Shown here: positions 16,816 through 25,591 of the stretch, in pieces
Position numbering within the stretch: position 1 is the stretch's first letter
How the letters are laid out: the number at the start of each line of letters is the position of its first letter
From: Flavobacterium azizsancarii
GTDB taxonomy: Bacteria > Bacteroidota > Bacteroidia > Flavobacteriales > Flavobacteriaceae
NCBI RefSeq assembly: GCF_027980145.1
Contig: NZ_JAMZNK010000037.1
Span: 1 to 55,765 of the forward strand
Direction of reading: 5' to 3'
Length of the DNA stretch: 55,765 nucleotides
Made by a program: the position numbers and the translations under genes
The notes under the pieces: generated by a model
The model's database searches: none
What the model was told of the DNA's origin: nothing
The model's input: only the letters and a program-made list of their open reading frames with translations

Positions 16816-17559
16816 ATGTTCAAACATCACGGAAATAAAAGAAATTTAAGACACAATCTAAAAATAGCCTCTTTATTATCGTTTGTTGCCGGACTGGTCA
16901 ATGTCGCTGGTTTTCTGGCAGTTCAAAAACTGACTACAAATGTTACAGGACATTTTGCCTTTTTTGTAGATGAGGTTTTTAAGCTCAATTTCAAACAGGG
17001 ATTTATATACTTTTTATATATTTTCTTCTTTTTTCTGGGTTCTTTTTTCTCCAGTCTGCTTGTAGAGTTTCTTTTGCGAAGAAATGAAAAATACAGTTAT
17101 ATAATTCCAACAGCAATTGAAAGTGCTATTTTATTTGGGATTGCAGTCTTTGGGGAGAATTTAATTATAGATAATCCTGACTTTATAGCCTATACGTTAC
17201 TCTTTGCCATGGGGCTGCAAAATTCTTTAGTAACAAAAATTTCCAATGCCACAGTGAGAACAACACACTTAACGGGGCTTTTTACAGACCTTGGAATCGA
17301 ATTATCCCAACTGTTTTTTTATCACGAAGAACTCTTTCGAAAAAAACTGTTTGTATCGATCAAGTTACGAATGACCATTATTAGCTTTTTCTTTTTTGGT
17401 GGCATTATTGGCGGCATTTTTTATTCGAATATGGGATTGCATGTTTTACTCATTGGAGTTGTCGCTTTGCTTTTAGGACTTTTATATGACAGGATTCGTT
17501 TTAATGCTGTTTTACTCGAAAGAAAGTACAGGCGTCTCATACAATTTAAAGTCAAATAA
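16816..17559 (+). CDS. DUF1275 (YoaK-family) membrane protein
   Basis: 247 aa, six predicted helices. The first carries FVAGLVNVAGFLAVQKLTTNVTGH and a central helix GLQNSLVTKISNATVRTTHLTG, both typical of DUF1275. Its function is not established; some relatives are annotated as transporter-like. It starts 45 bp after the DUF6544 gene. Its 3' end overlaps the convergent AI-2E transporter gene by 8 bp, with no room for a terminator between them. Confidence 0.85.
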   Translation: MFKHHGNKRNLRHNLKIASLLSFVAGLVNVAGFLAVQKLTTNVTGHFAFFVDEVFKLNFKQGFIYFLYIFFFFLGSFFSSLLVEFLLRRNEKYSYIIPTAIESAILFGIAVFGENLIIDNPDFIAYTLLFAMGLQNSLVTKISNATVRTTHLTGLFTDLGIELSQLFFYHEELFRKKLFVSIKLRMTIISFFFFGGIIGGIFYSNMGLHVLLIGVVALLLGLLYDRIRFNAVLLERKYRRLIQFKVK

Positions 17560-18601
17560 TTTTAGGATGGACAACAGGCTTAATGGTACCTATTAAAAAC
17601 CCGTATGGTTTTAAGGCAGGTATATGATCACAAACAATTTTGAGTAGTGCCGTAAGGGGAATAGCCAGAACAAGTCCGGGTATGCCCCAGAGCAATTCTC
17701 CAAGTACCAATGCAATAATGGTAAAAAGAGGATTTATTTTTACTTGTGGTCCCATAATCAAGGGTTCAAAGAACCAGGTTTGAACAAGTTGTATGATCCC
17801 ATAACTCAGTACAATTCCAGCAAGTATTATAGGGTGGGCGCCATTAATAGCCGCAAAAATGACGGTCAGTATAGTTCCTGTAATATTGCCTATGTAGGGA
17901 ACGATTTCAAGCAAACCACATAATACCGCAAAGAAAACAGCATTTTCAATTCCTATGATGCTAAAGGCAATGCCATACATAATCCAAAGCAGACCAATCA
18001 TCTTGGAGAGGCCTATTAAATATTGATAGGAAATATGTGCAGCGCTGTAGAGTATATTTTTCATTTCTGGCTTTTGCGCTGCGGGTGTAATTTTCAATAG
18101 AAAATTTTTGATATGATCTCTGTAAAGCAGTAAAAATAAAAAATAGGCCATCACAAGAATAAAGGTGGTCAAACAATAAGCTACAGACCCAAAAATTGCC
18201 TGCAGGATATTAGAGTAGGAGGGTTGTTCATTTTTAAGGATTTCAAATTGCTCGTCTATCGAAATGTTTAGATGATTAAAAATGTATTTCTGGAGATGGG
18301 CTACAGATTCTATTGACTTTTGCTTGATAAAAGCTATATCCGTTAAAAGCTCCGAAATTTTTAAACCTAAAACAGCAATCAGAATAAAAATTACCGACAA
18401 AAAGGTCAGCAGGCAAAAGAATATGGAAATACTTCTTGTCATTTTTTTGCTTTCCATCCATTTGCACAAAGGCAGAAATAAGGTTGCTAAAATACCACCG
18501 ATGCAAAGTGGCATCAGAAGATCTTTAGCAAAATATAGTCCTGTAAAAATTAAAAATAATACAAGCAGCTTTTTTATCATTGTAGTGAGTGACAGGATCA
18601 T
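17552..18601 (-). CDS. AI-2E family transporter
   Basis: 349 aa. About eight membrane helices, a mid-length extramembrane helical segment (about residues 90-140) and a C-terminal GIPGLVLAIPLTALLKIV motif typical of AI-2E/PerM proteins. Family members export AI-2 or act as Na+/H+ antiporters, and the substrate here cannot be read from sequence. Its start overlaps the stop of the P-type ATPase gene by 4 bp. It is the last gene of the BON-3 operon. Together with the ATPase, an ion-homeostasis role is plausible. Confidence 0.88.
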   Translation of the reverse strand: MILSLTTMIKKLLVLFLIFTGLYFAKDLLMPLCIGGILATLFLPLCKWMESKKMTRSISIFFCLLTFLSVIFILIAVLGLKISELLTDIAFIKQKSIESVAHLQKYIFNHLNISIDEQFEILKNEQPSYSNILQAIFGSVAYCLTTFILVMAYFLFLLLYRDHIKNFLLKITPAAQKPEMKNILYSAAHISYQYLIGLSKMIGLLWIMYGIAFSIIGIENAVFFAVLCGLLEIVPYIGNITGTILTVIFAAINGAHPIILAGIVLSYGIIQLVQTWFFEPLIMGPQVKINPLFTIIALVLGELLWGIPGLVLAIPLTALLKIVCDHIPALKPYGFLIGTIKPVVHPKII

Positions 18602-21108
18602 GGTTTAAATTCTTTGAAATTTCGTTTCCATACTTTAACTAATTCGTACCAAATCACAGCCAGAAAACCAACTCCAATTGCCATACACAGCGAAAGGAGA
18701 TCAAGGCGTTCAAATGCAAAGAATGTTGCAAATGGTTTGATGTAAAGCAGCATTGCGGTAATGAAAATGGTAATACTTATAATTAATGGAACTAAATTAT
18801 TTTTGTAGCGTAAAGTGGTAAAAATGGAATAATAAAAAGAGCGGTTCATTAATGTCAAAAAGATATTAGCGGTTACCAGTACAATAAAAACCATAGTACG
18901 CGTATGCTGCTCGTCATAACCGCTATAGATAGAATATTGATAAGTAAATAGTGTACCAATAGTGATTACTAATCCCTGAACAATACTGGTAGAGAGTTCC
19001 CTCCAATTGAAAAATGTTGAAGTAAAAGGTCTTGGCTGCTGTGCCATTGTGTTTTTTTCCATTGGTTCATTCTCATAGACAATAGAGCAGGTGGGACCCA
19101 TCACCAATTCTAAAAAGATAATATGGATGGGAGAAAATATATTTGGATATCGCCAGCCCAGCGCCAGTGGAATAAAAACGGTAAATATGATCGGTATATG
19201 GATTGAAATAATAAACTGGATTGATTTTTTGATGTTAGCATAAATCTTTCTTCCCATGGCAATAGCATGCACCATTTTTGATAGATCATCATTGACCAGA
19301 ATAAGTGAAGCTGCCTGTTTGGCAATTTCAGTTCCTTTTTTACCCATTGCAATTCCGATATGAGCCGCTTTTAACGCTGGCCCATCATTTACACCATCAC
19401 CGGTCATGGCAACAATTTCCTTATTAGATTTCAGGGCATTGATGATTTTGAGTTTAGCCTCAGGAAACATTCGGGTGAATAAAGTAGTATCCCTGACACA
19501 TTTTTTGAGTTCTTTTTTGTTAAGTTTCATCAGCTCATCTCCGGAGATGCTTTTTTCGTATCCCTTAAAACCGATCTGTTTTGCGATGGATGAAGTAGTC
19601 AGGGCATTGTCACCGGTGATGATCTTTACGTCTATGCCGGCTTTATAAAAATGCTGTAAAACGAGTTTAATATTTTTTTTCGGAGGATCATAAAAGGCTA
19701 ATAGTCCAATAAATTCAAATTTAAATTCCTGTTGTGTTTTAGGGTAATGCTCAGAAGTCTGATGCGTTTCGCCCACTGCCAGAACTCGGTAACCGTCCCG
19801 GGATAATTCCTGGATTGCTTTTAGAATTATTTTTTTCTGGTTTATGGTAAGTTCTGATATTTCCATTAACGCTTCTGCGCCTCCTTTAGCGGCAATGATC
19901 TTACTGCCTGATTTATTTTCAAAAACATGCGTCATCATAGGCGGTTTTCCCGACAAAGGGTACTCATGTACCAATTGAAAATAAGGTCTCTGATCTTTTT
20001 CAGTAATCTCTGCATAGGTTTCATGAAGAGCGATTTCCATCGGGTCAAAAGCTATGGGTTCGCTTGCCCACATCGACAGGCTAATTAGCTTTTTCTCATC
20101 GTCAGATAATGAAGACTCCAAATCGGTAATTTTCTCTGATTTTAAAGAAAAAATCTTAGCCAGACTCATTTTGTTTTCGGTAATAGTTCCTGTTTTATCA
20201 ATACAAATCACCGTAGCACTTCCTAATGTTTCGACGGTTTTCATTTGTTTGACAATGATGCCTTCTTTCATCATCCGCCAGGCGCCAATAGCCATAAAGG
20301 TGGTAAAAGCGATCGGGATTTCTTCGGGAAGGATGCTCATGGCAAGTGTTAGGGCTTTTAGCAGACTGTCGAATATCTTAAAGGAATGAAAGTAGTTGAT
20401 TCCCCATACAATCAAAAAAACTACGGCTCCGGCAATAGCCATTTTTTTTACGAAATTACCAATCTGAATTTCCAGAGGTGTTTTTTCTTCTTTTATTCCC
20501 TCAAGGCTTTTGCCTATTTTACCCAGTTTGGTTTCGGTGCCAATGGCAGTGACCGCTGCAATGGCTAATCCGCCTACAACAGTCGTTCCCTGATAAATTG
20601 TATTGTCTTTGGCCTCTTTGTCTTTATTGACGGCCATGGATTCTCCGGTAAGGATCGATTCATTAACAGAAAAGTCATTGGAATGTAAAATGATTCCATC
20701 GGCAGCAATTAAAACGCCTTCTTCTACCAAAAGACTGTCACCAATAACTATCTCTTCTGTTTTTATTTCTACAGAATCGCCATTTCTTATGACTTTGCAT
20801 TTGGGTTTGGTGAAATTTTTCAACTGCTCCAAAGCATTACGGCTTCTCGCATTCTGATACGATGAAATAGCTGCAATCAAAACTATTGCTGAGGCTAAAA
20901 AGAAACCATCGGCCGTTTTTCCGCTGATAAAATAAATACTCGATGCAACCAATAATAGGATCATCATGGGTTCCTTGATCATTCGGATCATCGCAGCCGT
21001 ATAACGGTTTGTTTTTTTATACGATGATACGTTTTGGCCGTATTTTTTCCTGGCCGCAAGTACTTGTGCAGTGGTTAAACCAGCTGTATTAAATTTGTTT
21101 GTAGTCAT
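18598..21108 (-). CDS. P-type cation-transporting ATPase (P2-like)
   Basis: 836 aa. An N-terminal cation-ATPase domain is followed by actuator motif TGES (154-157), membrane motif PEEIP (261-265), phosphorylation motif DKTGT (Asp304), the nucleotide-binding domain, the hinge motif TGDGVNDGPALK, and six C-terminal helices. There is no heavy-metal-binding N-domain, and no CPC motif appears in helix 4, so it belongs with P2-type Ca2+ or related pumps rather than Cu/Zn pumps. The PEEIP variant is common in bacterial P2 ATPases. Coupled to the AI-2E transporter (4-bp overlap) and 14 bp after the universal stress protein. Confidence 0.92.
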   Translation of the reverse strand: MTTNKFNTAGLTTAQVLAARKKYGQNVSSYKKTNRYTAAMIRMIKEPMMILLLVASSIYFISGKTADGFFLASAIVLIAAISSYQNARSRNALEQLKNFTKPKCKVIRNGDSVEIKTEEIVIGDSLLVEEGVLIAADGIILHSNDFSVNESILTGESMAVNKDKEAKDNTIYQGTTVVGGLAIAAVTAIGTETKLGKIGKSLEGIKEEKTPLEIQIGNFVKKMAIAGAVVFLIVWGINYFHSFKIFDSLLKALTLAMSILPEEIPIAFTTFMAIGAWRMMKEGIIVKQMKTVETLGSATVICIDKTGTITENKMSLAKIFSLKSEKITDLESSLSDDEKKLISLSMWASEPIAFDPMEIALHETYAEITEKDQRPYFQLVHEYPLSGKPPMMTHVFENKSGSKIIAAKGGAEALMEISELTINQKKIILKAIQELSRDGYRVLAVGETHQTSEHYPKTQQEFKFEFIGLLAFYDPPKKNIKLVLQHFYKAGIDVKIITGDNALTTSSIAKQIGFKGYEKSISGDELMKLNKKELKKCVRDTTLFTRMFPEAKLKIINALKSNKEIVAMTGDGVNDGPALKAAHIGIAMGKKGTEIAKQAASLILVNDDLSKMVHAIAMGRKIYANIKKSIQFIISIHIPIIFTVFIPLALGWRYPNIFSPIHIIFLELVMGPTCSIVYENEPMEKNTMAQQPRPFTSTFFNWRELSTSIVQGLVITIGTLFTYQYSIYSGYDEQHTRTMVFIVLVTANIFLTLMNRSFYYSIFTTLRYKNNLVPLIISITIFITAMLLYIKPFATFFAFERLDLLSLCMAIGVGFLAVIWYELVKVWKRNFKEFKP

Positions 21109-21122
21109 TATTTAACTATTTT

Positions 21123-21932
21123 TTACTTTCTAAAAACAAGTATAGGAGTATGGGTGTCAAAACCAAATTCCTTGGTTTTACTCGAAAGAAAATGGCGTTC
21201 AAACCAGTCGCGGTTTTGTTTGGTAAACATTACAACAATTGAGGGTCTTATTGTTCTGATATCTACTTCTAAATGATTGAGCAGGGAATATTCGATATTT
21301 AATTTTTTAAAATTAAAAGAGACTTTATCTGATTGGTAGTTTTGGGCTATCTTATTGAAATTTTCCTTGAAATTACCCTGATCCAATAATTCGTTGTAAT
21401 GATACAATGCCACATCTGCAGCAAAAAGGGCTGCAAATTTTTTAACAAAAGGCAGTTCCACACCTAGTTTTACAAGATCTGAGGCGTATAATAAAAGCTG
21501 TATTGTCTTCATGCGATAGTTATAAGGAATAACCAAAAGCGGAATAGGGGAAGTAGTAATCAATTTTGTGGCAGTAGTGCCTATCAATTGATTAAATATC
21601 CCTGGGCCGGAGGTATTGATACAAATAAAATCGACATGGCATTTTTGTGCATATGCTATAATGGCCTGATCTACGTGAGTATGGTTCTCTGTTACAAATT
21701 CCACCTTACCAGGTTCTTTTTTGGTTGTTTTGTAAATGGATAATATGAATTTTTTAAGTTTATAATCCTGCGTGGTTTTTTTATAATAGTTGTCGATATT
21801 ATCCTCAAAGGTTTTGGTGTTTACGCTATAGAATATGAGTTCGCAGGGAGTCTGAGCGGCAGATTGAATCGCAAATCGTATCCCTGCCCTTGAGATATTT
21901 GAGAAGTCTGTAGTAACGAGTAATTTTTTCAT
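21123..21932 (-). CDS. Universal stress protein, tandem UspA domains
   Basis: 269 aa with two UspA-like halves. The first (residues 1-140) starts with MKKLLVTTDFSNISRAGIRFA and keeps a GPGIFNQLIGTTATKLI segment that resembles the ATP-binding G-x2-G-x9-G loop. The second (145-269) is more divergent and lacks an obvious loop. Cytosolic. Located in the BON-3 operon, 14 bp before the P-type ATPase, which suggests a stress-regulated ion-transport role. Confidence 0.88.
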   Translation of the reverse strand: MKKLLVTTDFSNISRAGIRFAIQSAAQTPCELIFYSVNTKTFEDNIDNYYKKTTQDYKLKKFILSIYKTTKKEPGKVEFVTENHTHVDQAIIAYAQKCHVDFICINTSGPGIFNQLIGTTATKLITTSPIPLLVIPYNYRMKTIQLLLYASDLVKLGVELPFVKKFAALFAADVALYHYNELLDQGNFKENFNKIAQNYQSDKVSFNFKKLNIEYSLLNHLEVDIRTIRPSIVVMFTKQNRDWFERHFLSSKTKEFGFDTHTPILVFRK

Positions 21933-22008
21933 TGTATTTGTTTTTAAACTGAAATCGTTGTTTGGAGGTTTATCTAAAAAAAATCAGCAATTTTAGATGA
22001 TGATTGTC

Positions 22009-22488
22009 TTATTTTAGTTTCATTTCATTAAGCTTCAGATCTAGTTTTTTCCATTTTGTTTTATCCAAGTGAAGGGTATCAATATCTGTTGTCCATTCCA
22101 TAAAAGGTGCTAAACGGTAAATGCCCACAACACGTTTTTTGTAGCCAAATGCAAATCGGTCTCCGCGAAGTTGATAATTAATTGTTTTAGCCGGATTCCC
22201 GATATTGCTGTAAAGCACTGTTTGTGTTTTCCAGTCTCCCCCCCAGGTAAAAAAAGCTTTTAATCCGCATAGGATTCCAATGGTTAAAAACACTGAAATA
22301 ATGGACCAGTTGGTTTGGAGTTTTTTAAAGAATTGTCCAATAGCGATGACCAGTGATGAGGCTGCAAAAAACAAAAAAAAGAAATGTACCCGGTAATCAT
22401 TGATATGAAACTGGGTATATTGGTTAAGTAGAATGATACTTATCGAGATTACAAAAATGACAGCAATGGAGGGGTTCAGTTTTTTCAT
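22009..22488 (-). CDS. Hypothetical membrane protein, 159 aa
   Basis: Three N-terminal membrane helices (about 8-25, 34-54 and 63-80), then a soluble C-terminal region of about 75 residues ending in a Lys-rich helix. Family not recognised. Probably co-transcribed with the flanking genes (17 bp after the 103-aa gene, 76 bp before the universal stress protein). Confidence 0.7.
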   Translation of the reverse strand: MKKLNPSIAVIFVISISIILLNQYTQFHINDYRVHFFFLFFAASSLVIAIGQFFKKLQTNWSIISVFLTIGILCGLKAFFTWGGDWKTQTVLYSNIGNPAKTINYQLRGDRFAFGYKKRVVGIYRLAPFMEWTTDIDTLHLDKTKWKKLDLKLNEMKLK

Positions 22489-22505
22489 CTTTAGTATAGG
22501 ATTTG

Positions 22506-22817
22506 TTATTTATGAATGTCATTTACTCTACACATAAAATCTGCTGTTGCAGGATCAGCTGCAGTTCCGTAACCATCCACAAGAGTACCTTTTTCATCAG
22601 TATTGGTTTCAATGGCATACATGATCGAAGAGTCCTCAGGATTTGATTCGCCTTCAAAACGATAGAAATGGGTTATTTTTATCTGATCAGGCGTAAAGTG
22701 ATGATCTGTCTTGAGTGAAACCAGACTTTTTCCGTTCACTTCAAATTGGGATGTAAATCCCAGGTTTTCTATTTCAGCCAGTACAGTGACCAGACTGTCC
22801 ATGTTTACTTTTTCCAT
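22506..22817 (-). CDS. Small conserved protein often mis-named PRPP synthetase
   Basis: 103 aa, soluble. The phrase HFYRFEGESNPEDSSIMYAI followed by a GTLVDGYG turn matches a short Bacteroidota family frequently annotated as phosphoribosylpyrophosphate synthetase. It is far too short for that enzyme and lacks a PRPP loop, so the name should not be used. The function is unknown. Second gene of the BON-3 operon, 33 bp after BON-3. Confidence 0.78.
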   Translation of the reverse strand: MEKVNMDSLVTVLAEIENLGFTSQFEVNGKSLVSLKTDHHFTPDQIKITHFYRFEGESNPEDSSIMYAIETNTDEKGTLVDGYGTAADPATADFMCRVNDIHK

Positions 22818-22850
22818 AATTCATATTTTTTTTGCAGGGAATGTTTCAGA

Positions 22851-23510
22851 CTATTGTTCAAGGTCTTCATATAAGTTGTTTTTAACTTCAAGTACGCCAA
22901 GGGCTTTCCATGCCAGGCGGCTTGCTTCATTTTTTTGAAACCAGGATTCAACATTCCCTTTTAAAGTAACAGAATTGTCCAATACCTCAACTTTAATAGC
23001 TATATTTCCAATAATTTTGTTTCGTTCTATAGCATTCTCGATATCTTTTTTGTTGATTCGGTCTTTGGATAAAGAGATAATCATTATGTTATTGATGATC
23101 CCCTTGACGCCAATGAGAACGCTAACTGCTTTTTTAGCCTCTTCTTTTTGGTAGTTCCATTCCAGGGATCCGGTAAGGGTTACCCAGCCATTTTCGACTT
23201 TTACTTGAACCCTTTCATGTGGAATGTCCCAATGCCATTTGAAAGCGTTTATAATTTCGGCAGCAATTTCGTTATCTGATTTTTGAGTTTTGTCGTTTAG
23301 TACAACTTCAATTTTTTCTACTACGACTTTTACGCCCGATACATTTTTAGCAGCTCTTTCGGCTTCTTCTTTTTTGGCATAACTATTTACCGAACCTGTC
23401 AGGGTTACAATTCCATCGAAAGCGGCAACTCCAATTTCTGCTGCTGATAACAGGGGTTCCCAATTGATGGCTTCTATCACTTTTCGCTGTAATTCTTCGT
23501 TCGTTTTCAT
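22851..23510 (-). CDS. Triple-BON-domain protein 3
   Basis: 219 aa, three BON domains (about 2-72, 78-150, 154-216) with motifs VAAFDGIVTLTG, VKVENGWVTLTG and VEVLDNSVTLKG. No signal peptide. The first domain resembles BON-4 to BON-6 (MKTNEELQ start), and the third is the most divergent of all copies (KIIGNIAIKVE replaces the usual W-S-L/I-N segment). First gene of a six-gene operon, about 20 nt after its -7 element. Confidence 0.88.
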   Translation of the reverse strand: MKTNEELQRKVIEAINWEPLLSAAEIGVAAFDGIVTLTGSVNSYAKKEEAERAAKNVSGVKVVVEKIEVVLNDKTQKSDNEIAAEIINAFKWHWDIPHERVQVKVENGWVTLTGSLEWNYQKEEAKKAVSVLIGVKGIINNIMIISLSKDRINKKDIENAIERNKIIGNIAIKVEVLDNSVTLKGNVESWFQKNEASRLAWKALGVLEVKNNLYEDLEQ

Positions 23511-23531
23511 TTGCTAATAGATTTATTGAAG

Positions 23532-23599
23532 CAAAGTTGAGCCAAATGGTAGTATTTAGAAATGATCGTCGACATTCTAAAAACTGATTGTAGTTACAT
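23532..23599 (-). promoter_or_regulatory. CRP/FNR-type box and -7 element of the BON-3 operon
   Basis: On the minus strand the box near the promoter is GAATGTCGACGATCATTT (23577-23560), a good palindrome (AATG-N8-CATT). The -7 element is TCAACTTTG with TTTG at 23535-23532, 29 bp from CATTT. The upstream box (23599-23582) is degenerate, with TCAGTT instead of TCACTT at the expected 22 bp. The leader is under 25 nt. Confidence 0.7.
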
Positions 23600-23615
23600 A
23601 TCGTGATGAAATGTA

Positions 23616-24605
23616 TTAGTTGATTTTATTTTCCAAATGAACATCATTTTCAAAATTGGAAAAATTTTCGATTGTAATACGCGCTATTTCACTCAATGCT
23701 TCATATGTAAAAAAGGCCTGGTGAGGTGTAATCAGTACATTGTTAAAAGACATGAGCCTTTCAATGAGATCATCCTTTATTACGGCAGCTGACAAGTCCT
23801 TGAAAAATATTTTTTCCTCACCCTCATAAACATCAATACCCAGATAACCAATAATTCTTTTTTTAAGAGCAATTATGGCATCTGATGTGTTAATGAGCGC
23901 ACCCCGGCTAGTGTTAATGAGCATCATACCAGGTTTCATTTTTGAGAATGCTTTTTTATTAAAAAGGTGTCTTGTCTTTGGAGTAAGGGGACAATGTATG
24001 GAAATGATATCAGAGTTTTCAAGGAGTTTGTCAAAGGTATTATAATGAACACCTTTGCGGATCAGGACTTTGGATTCAATAAGATCAAAGGCTATTATTT
24101 TGCATCCAAAACCCAGCATAATTTTGCAAAATACGGCACCAATTTTTCCGGTACCTACCACACCTATAGTTTTTCCGTCAAGGTTAAAACCCATTAGGTT
24201 CTGCAAAGAGAAATTATTTTCCCTCACTCTATTGTAGGCTTTGTGGGTTTTACGGTCCAGCGTTAAAATAAGGGCTACAGCATGCTCGGCAATAGCCTGT
24301 GGAGAATAAGCAGGAACTCGCATTATGGTAATTTTACTCTTTAAAGCTGCTTTGATATCTACATTGTCGTATCCCGCACTTCGAAGAGCGATTAGTTTTA
24401 TTCCGGACTTAGACAGTTTTGCAATAACAGCCGTATCTATAATATCGGTAAGCTGTATGCAAACGGCATCAAAAGCAGTAACCAGATACACGGTTTGTGT
24501 ATTTAGTGCCATTTCAAAAAATGTCAGCTGATGCCTGTTTTCCTTATTGTAGTTGTTCAGATATTCTCTTTCGTAATATTTGGTGCTAAATACAGCTACT
24601 TTCAT
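23616..24605 (-). CDS. ldhA: D-lactate dehydrogenase (2-hydroxyacid dehydrogenase)
   Basis: 329 aa. Catalytic domain split around an NAD-binding Rossmann domain with GVVGTGKIG (148-156). Catalytic Arg lies in NTSRGALI (near 235) and catalytic His in TPHQAF (near 296). The N-terminal MKVAVFSTKYYER and SAGYDNVD segments match fermentative D-lactate dehydrogenase, which reduces pyruvate to D-lactate. Length is normal for the family. It lies 10 bp after the DUF6629 gene in an operon driven by the box-containing promoter at 25475. A fermentation enzyme fits an oxygen- or energy-responsive regulator (inference). Confidence 0.9.
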   Translation of the reverse strand: MKVAVFSTKYYEREYLNNYNKENRHQLTFFEMALNTQTVYLVTAFDAVCIQLTDIIDTAVIAKLSKSGIKLIALRSAGYDNVDIKAALKSKITIMRVPAYSPQAIAEHAVALILTLDRKTHKAYNRVRENNFSLQNLMGFNLDGKTIGVVGTGKIGAVFCKIMLGFGCKIIAFDLIESKVLIRKGVHYNTFDKLLENSDIISIHCPLTPKTRHLFNKKAFSKMKPGMMLINTSRGALINTSDAIIALKKRIIGYLGIDVYEGEEKIFFKDLSAAVIKDDLIERLMSFNNVLITPHQAFFTYEALSEIARITIENFSNFENDVHLENKIN

Positions 24606-24615
24606 ACTATTTTTT

Positions 24616-25299
24616 TTAGTTCTGTTCTATGGCTTTTTTTAGGTATATTTCTTCACGATGACTGATTCTTATTTCTGACATAATCAGGTATACCGATAAA
24701 CTAATGACAGAAGCAAAAAAGCACCATACCGATACGAGATAACTTTCATAAAAAACAGTTGTAACGATATAGGATATTAAAACCATAACTCCCAACCACC
24801 ACATGCGTCTGATGTGCGAAAAGAATGGGGGAAGAATTGTAGCGATGATATAAAGCAATCCACCCATTACCCGAAAGGGTTCCGGATAAGTCTGAATATA
24901 GGCTATGTGATAACAATCAATCTCAGATCTGATATTAAAATGGAGCAAACAGTAAGTAAGGTATAGGGAAACCGCTATTCCAATTGCTACAAGTAGTCTT
25001 TGTGTCTTTTTCCTTGTTTTTTCTTTTTCCAACAGCAGTATGGCAACCGGAACCCAGACGGGCCAGATTATTTGTGCGATAATCAGATAAAAATAAGTGA
25101 TCCCGGTTTGCAGGTAGGACCACTTTTCATTGGGAATGGACAGCCATAAAAAACCTTCAGAAAACTGCTGTATGGCAAATATAAAGGGGATTAAGGCAAA
25201 CATCCTTTGTGAGCGATGCTGTACTTTTTTTATGGAAGAAACCCCAATAATTGTAAGAACAATCCCGGCACTGAAACTTGCTGTAGCAGAAAAACACAT
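24616..25299 (-). CDS. DUF6629-type membrane protein
   Basis: 227 aa, seven predicted helices, starting MCFSATASFSAG, a motif typical of DUF6629 proteins. Other recognisable pieces are FAIQQFSEGFLWLSI and IIWPVWVPVAI. No known function. It lies between a 35-codon gene and ldhA, both on the same strand with short spacing. Confidence 0.82.
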   Translation of the reverse strand: MCFSATASFSAGIVLTIIGVSSIKKVQHRSQRMFALIPFIFAIQQFSEGFLWLSIPNEKWSYLQTGITYFYLIIAQIIWPVWVPVAILLLEKEKTRKKTQRLLVAIGIAVSLYLTYCLLHFNIRSEIDCYHIAYIQTYPEPFRVMGGLLYIIATILPPFFSHIRRMWWLGVMVLISYIVTTVFYESYLVSVWCFFASVISLSVYLIMSEIRISHREEIYLKKAIEQN

Positions 25300-25310
25300 A
25301 AATTACTAGT

Positions 25311-25418
25311 TTAAGGTCTAGGACTTGGTTTAGTTGGTGTAACTCTTCTGCCTATAGTATCCAAAAGAATAGTAGCTGTTAAAGCGGCCAATGCGATAAG
25401 TGCGAATATTGTTTTCAT
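25311..25418 (-). CDS. Small predicted membrane or secreted peptide, 35 aa
   Basis: Begins MKTIFALIALAALTATILL (hydrophobic, one helix), followed by DTIGRRV and a Pro/Thr-rich tail ending PSPRP. It starts about 50 nt after the box-controlled -7 element and ends 11 bp before the DUF6629 gene, so its position as first gene of the operon supports that it is real. Function unknown; it could be a leader or a small membrane protein. Confidence 0.55.
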   Translation of the reverse strand: MKTIFALIALAALTATILLDTIGRRVTPTKPSPRP

Positions 25419-25474
25419 GATTATAATTTTAGAAAGATTAAATTTTATAAGATTTAGTTTTCAAATCTGTTCAG

Positions 25475-25542
25475 CAAATTTGACACAAAGCAGCCAGTAG
25501 TGAAATGATCATCAACATTGTAATAAGTGATCTGGAACACTT
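25475..25542 (-). promoter_or_regulatory. Tandem CRP/FNR-type boxes, leftward promoter of the ldhA operon
   Basis: Minus strand: box 1 is AAGTGTTCCAGATCACTT (25542-25525), a clean palindrome; box 2 is CAATGTTGATGATCATTT (25520-25503); TTTG is at 25478-25475 in TCAAATTTGC. Spacings are 22 and 29 bp. The boxes are symmetric enough to serve the rightward gpmA promoter too. Confidence 0.78.
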
Positions 25543-25569
25543 TTTCAGGCTATTTTTACCTTAGCTTTG
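25503..25569 (+). promoter_or_regulatory. Rightward promoter of gpmA sharing the same boxes
   Basis: On the plus strand the two boxes read with CATTG at 25516 and CACTT at 25538 (22 bp apart). A perfect -7 element TAGCTTTG has TTTG at 25566-25569, 28 bp after CACTT, one base shorter than the leftward copies. The ATG follows 22 bp after the -7 element. Confidence 0.65.
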
Positions 25570-25591
25570 AGACTGGTTTTAAAGAAAAAAA

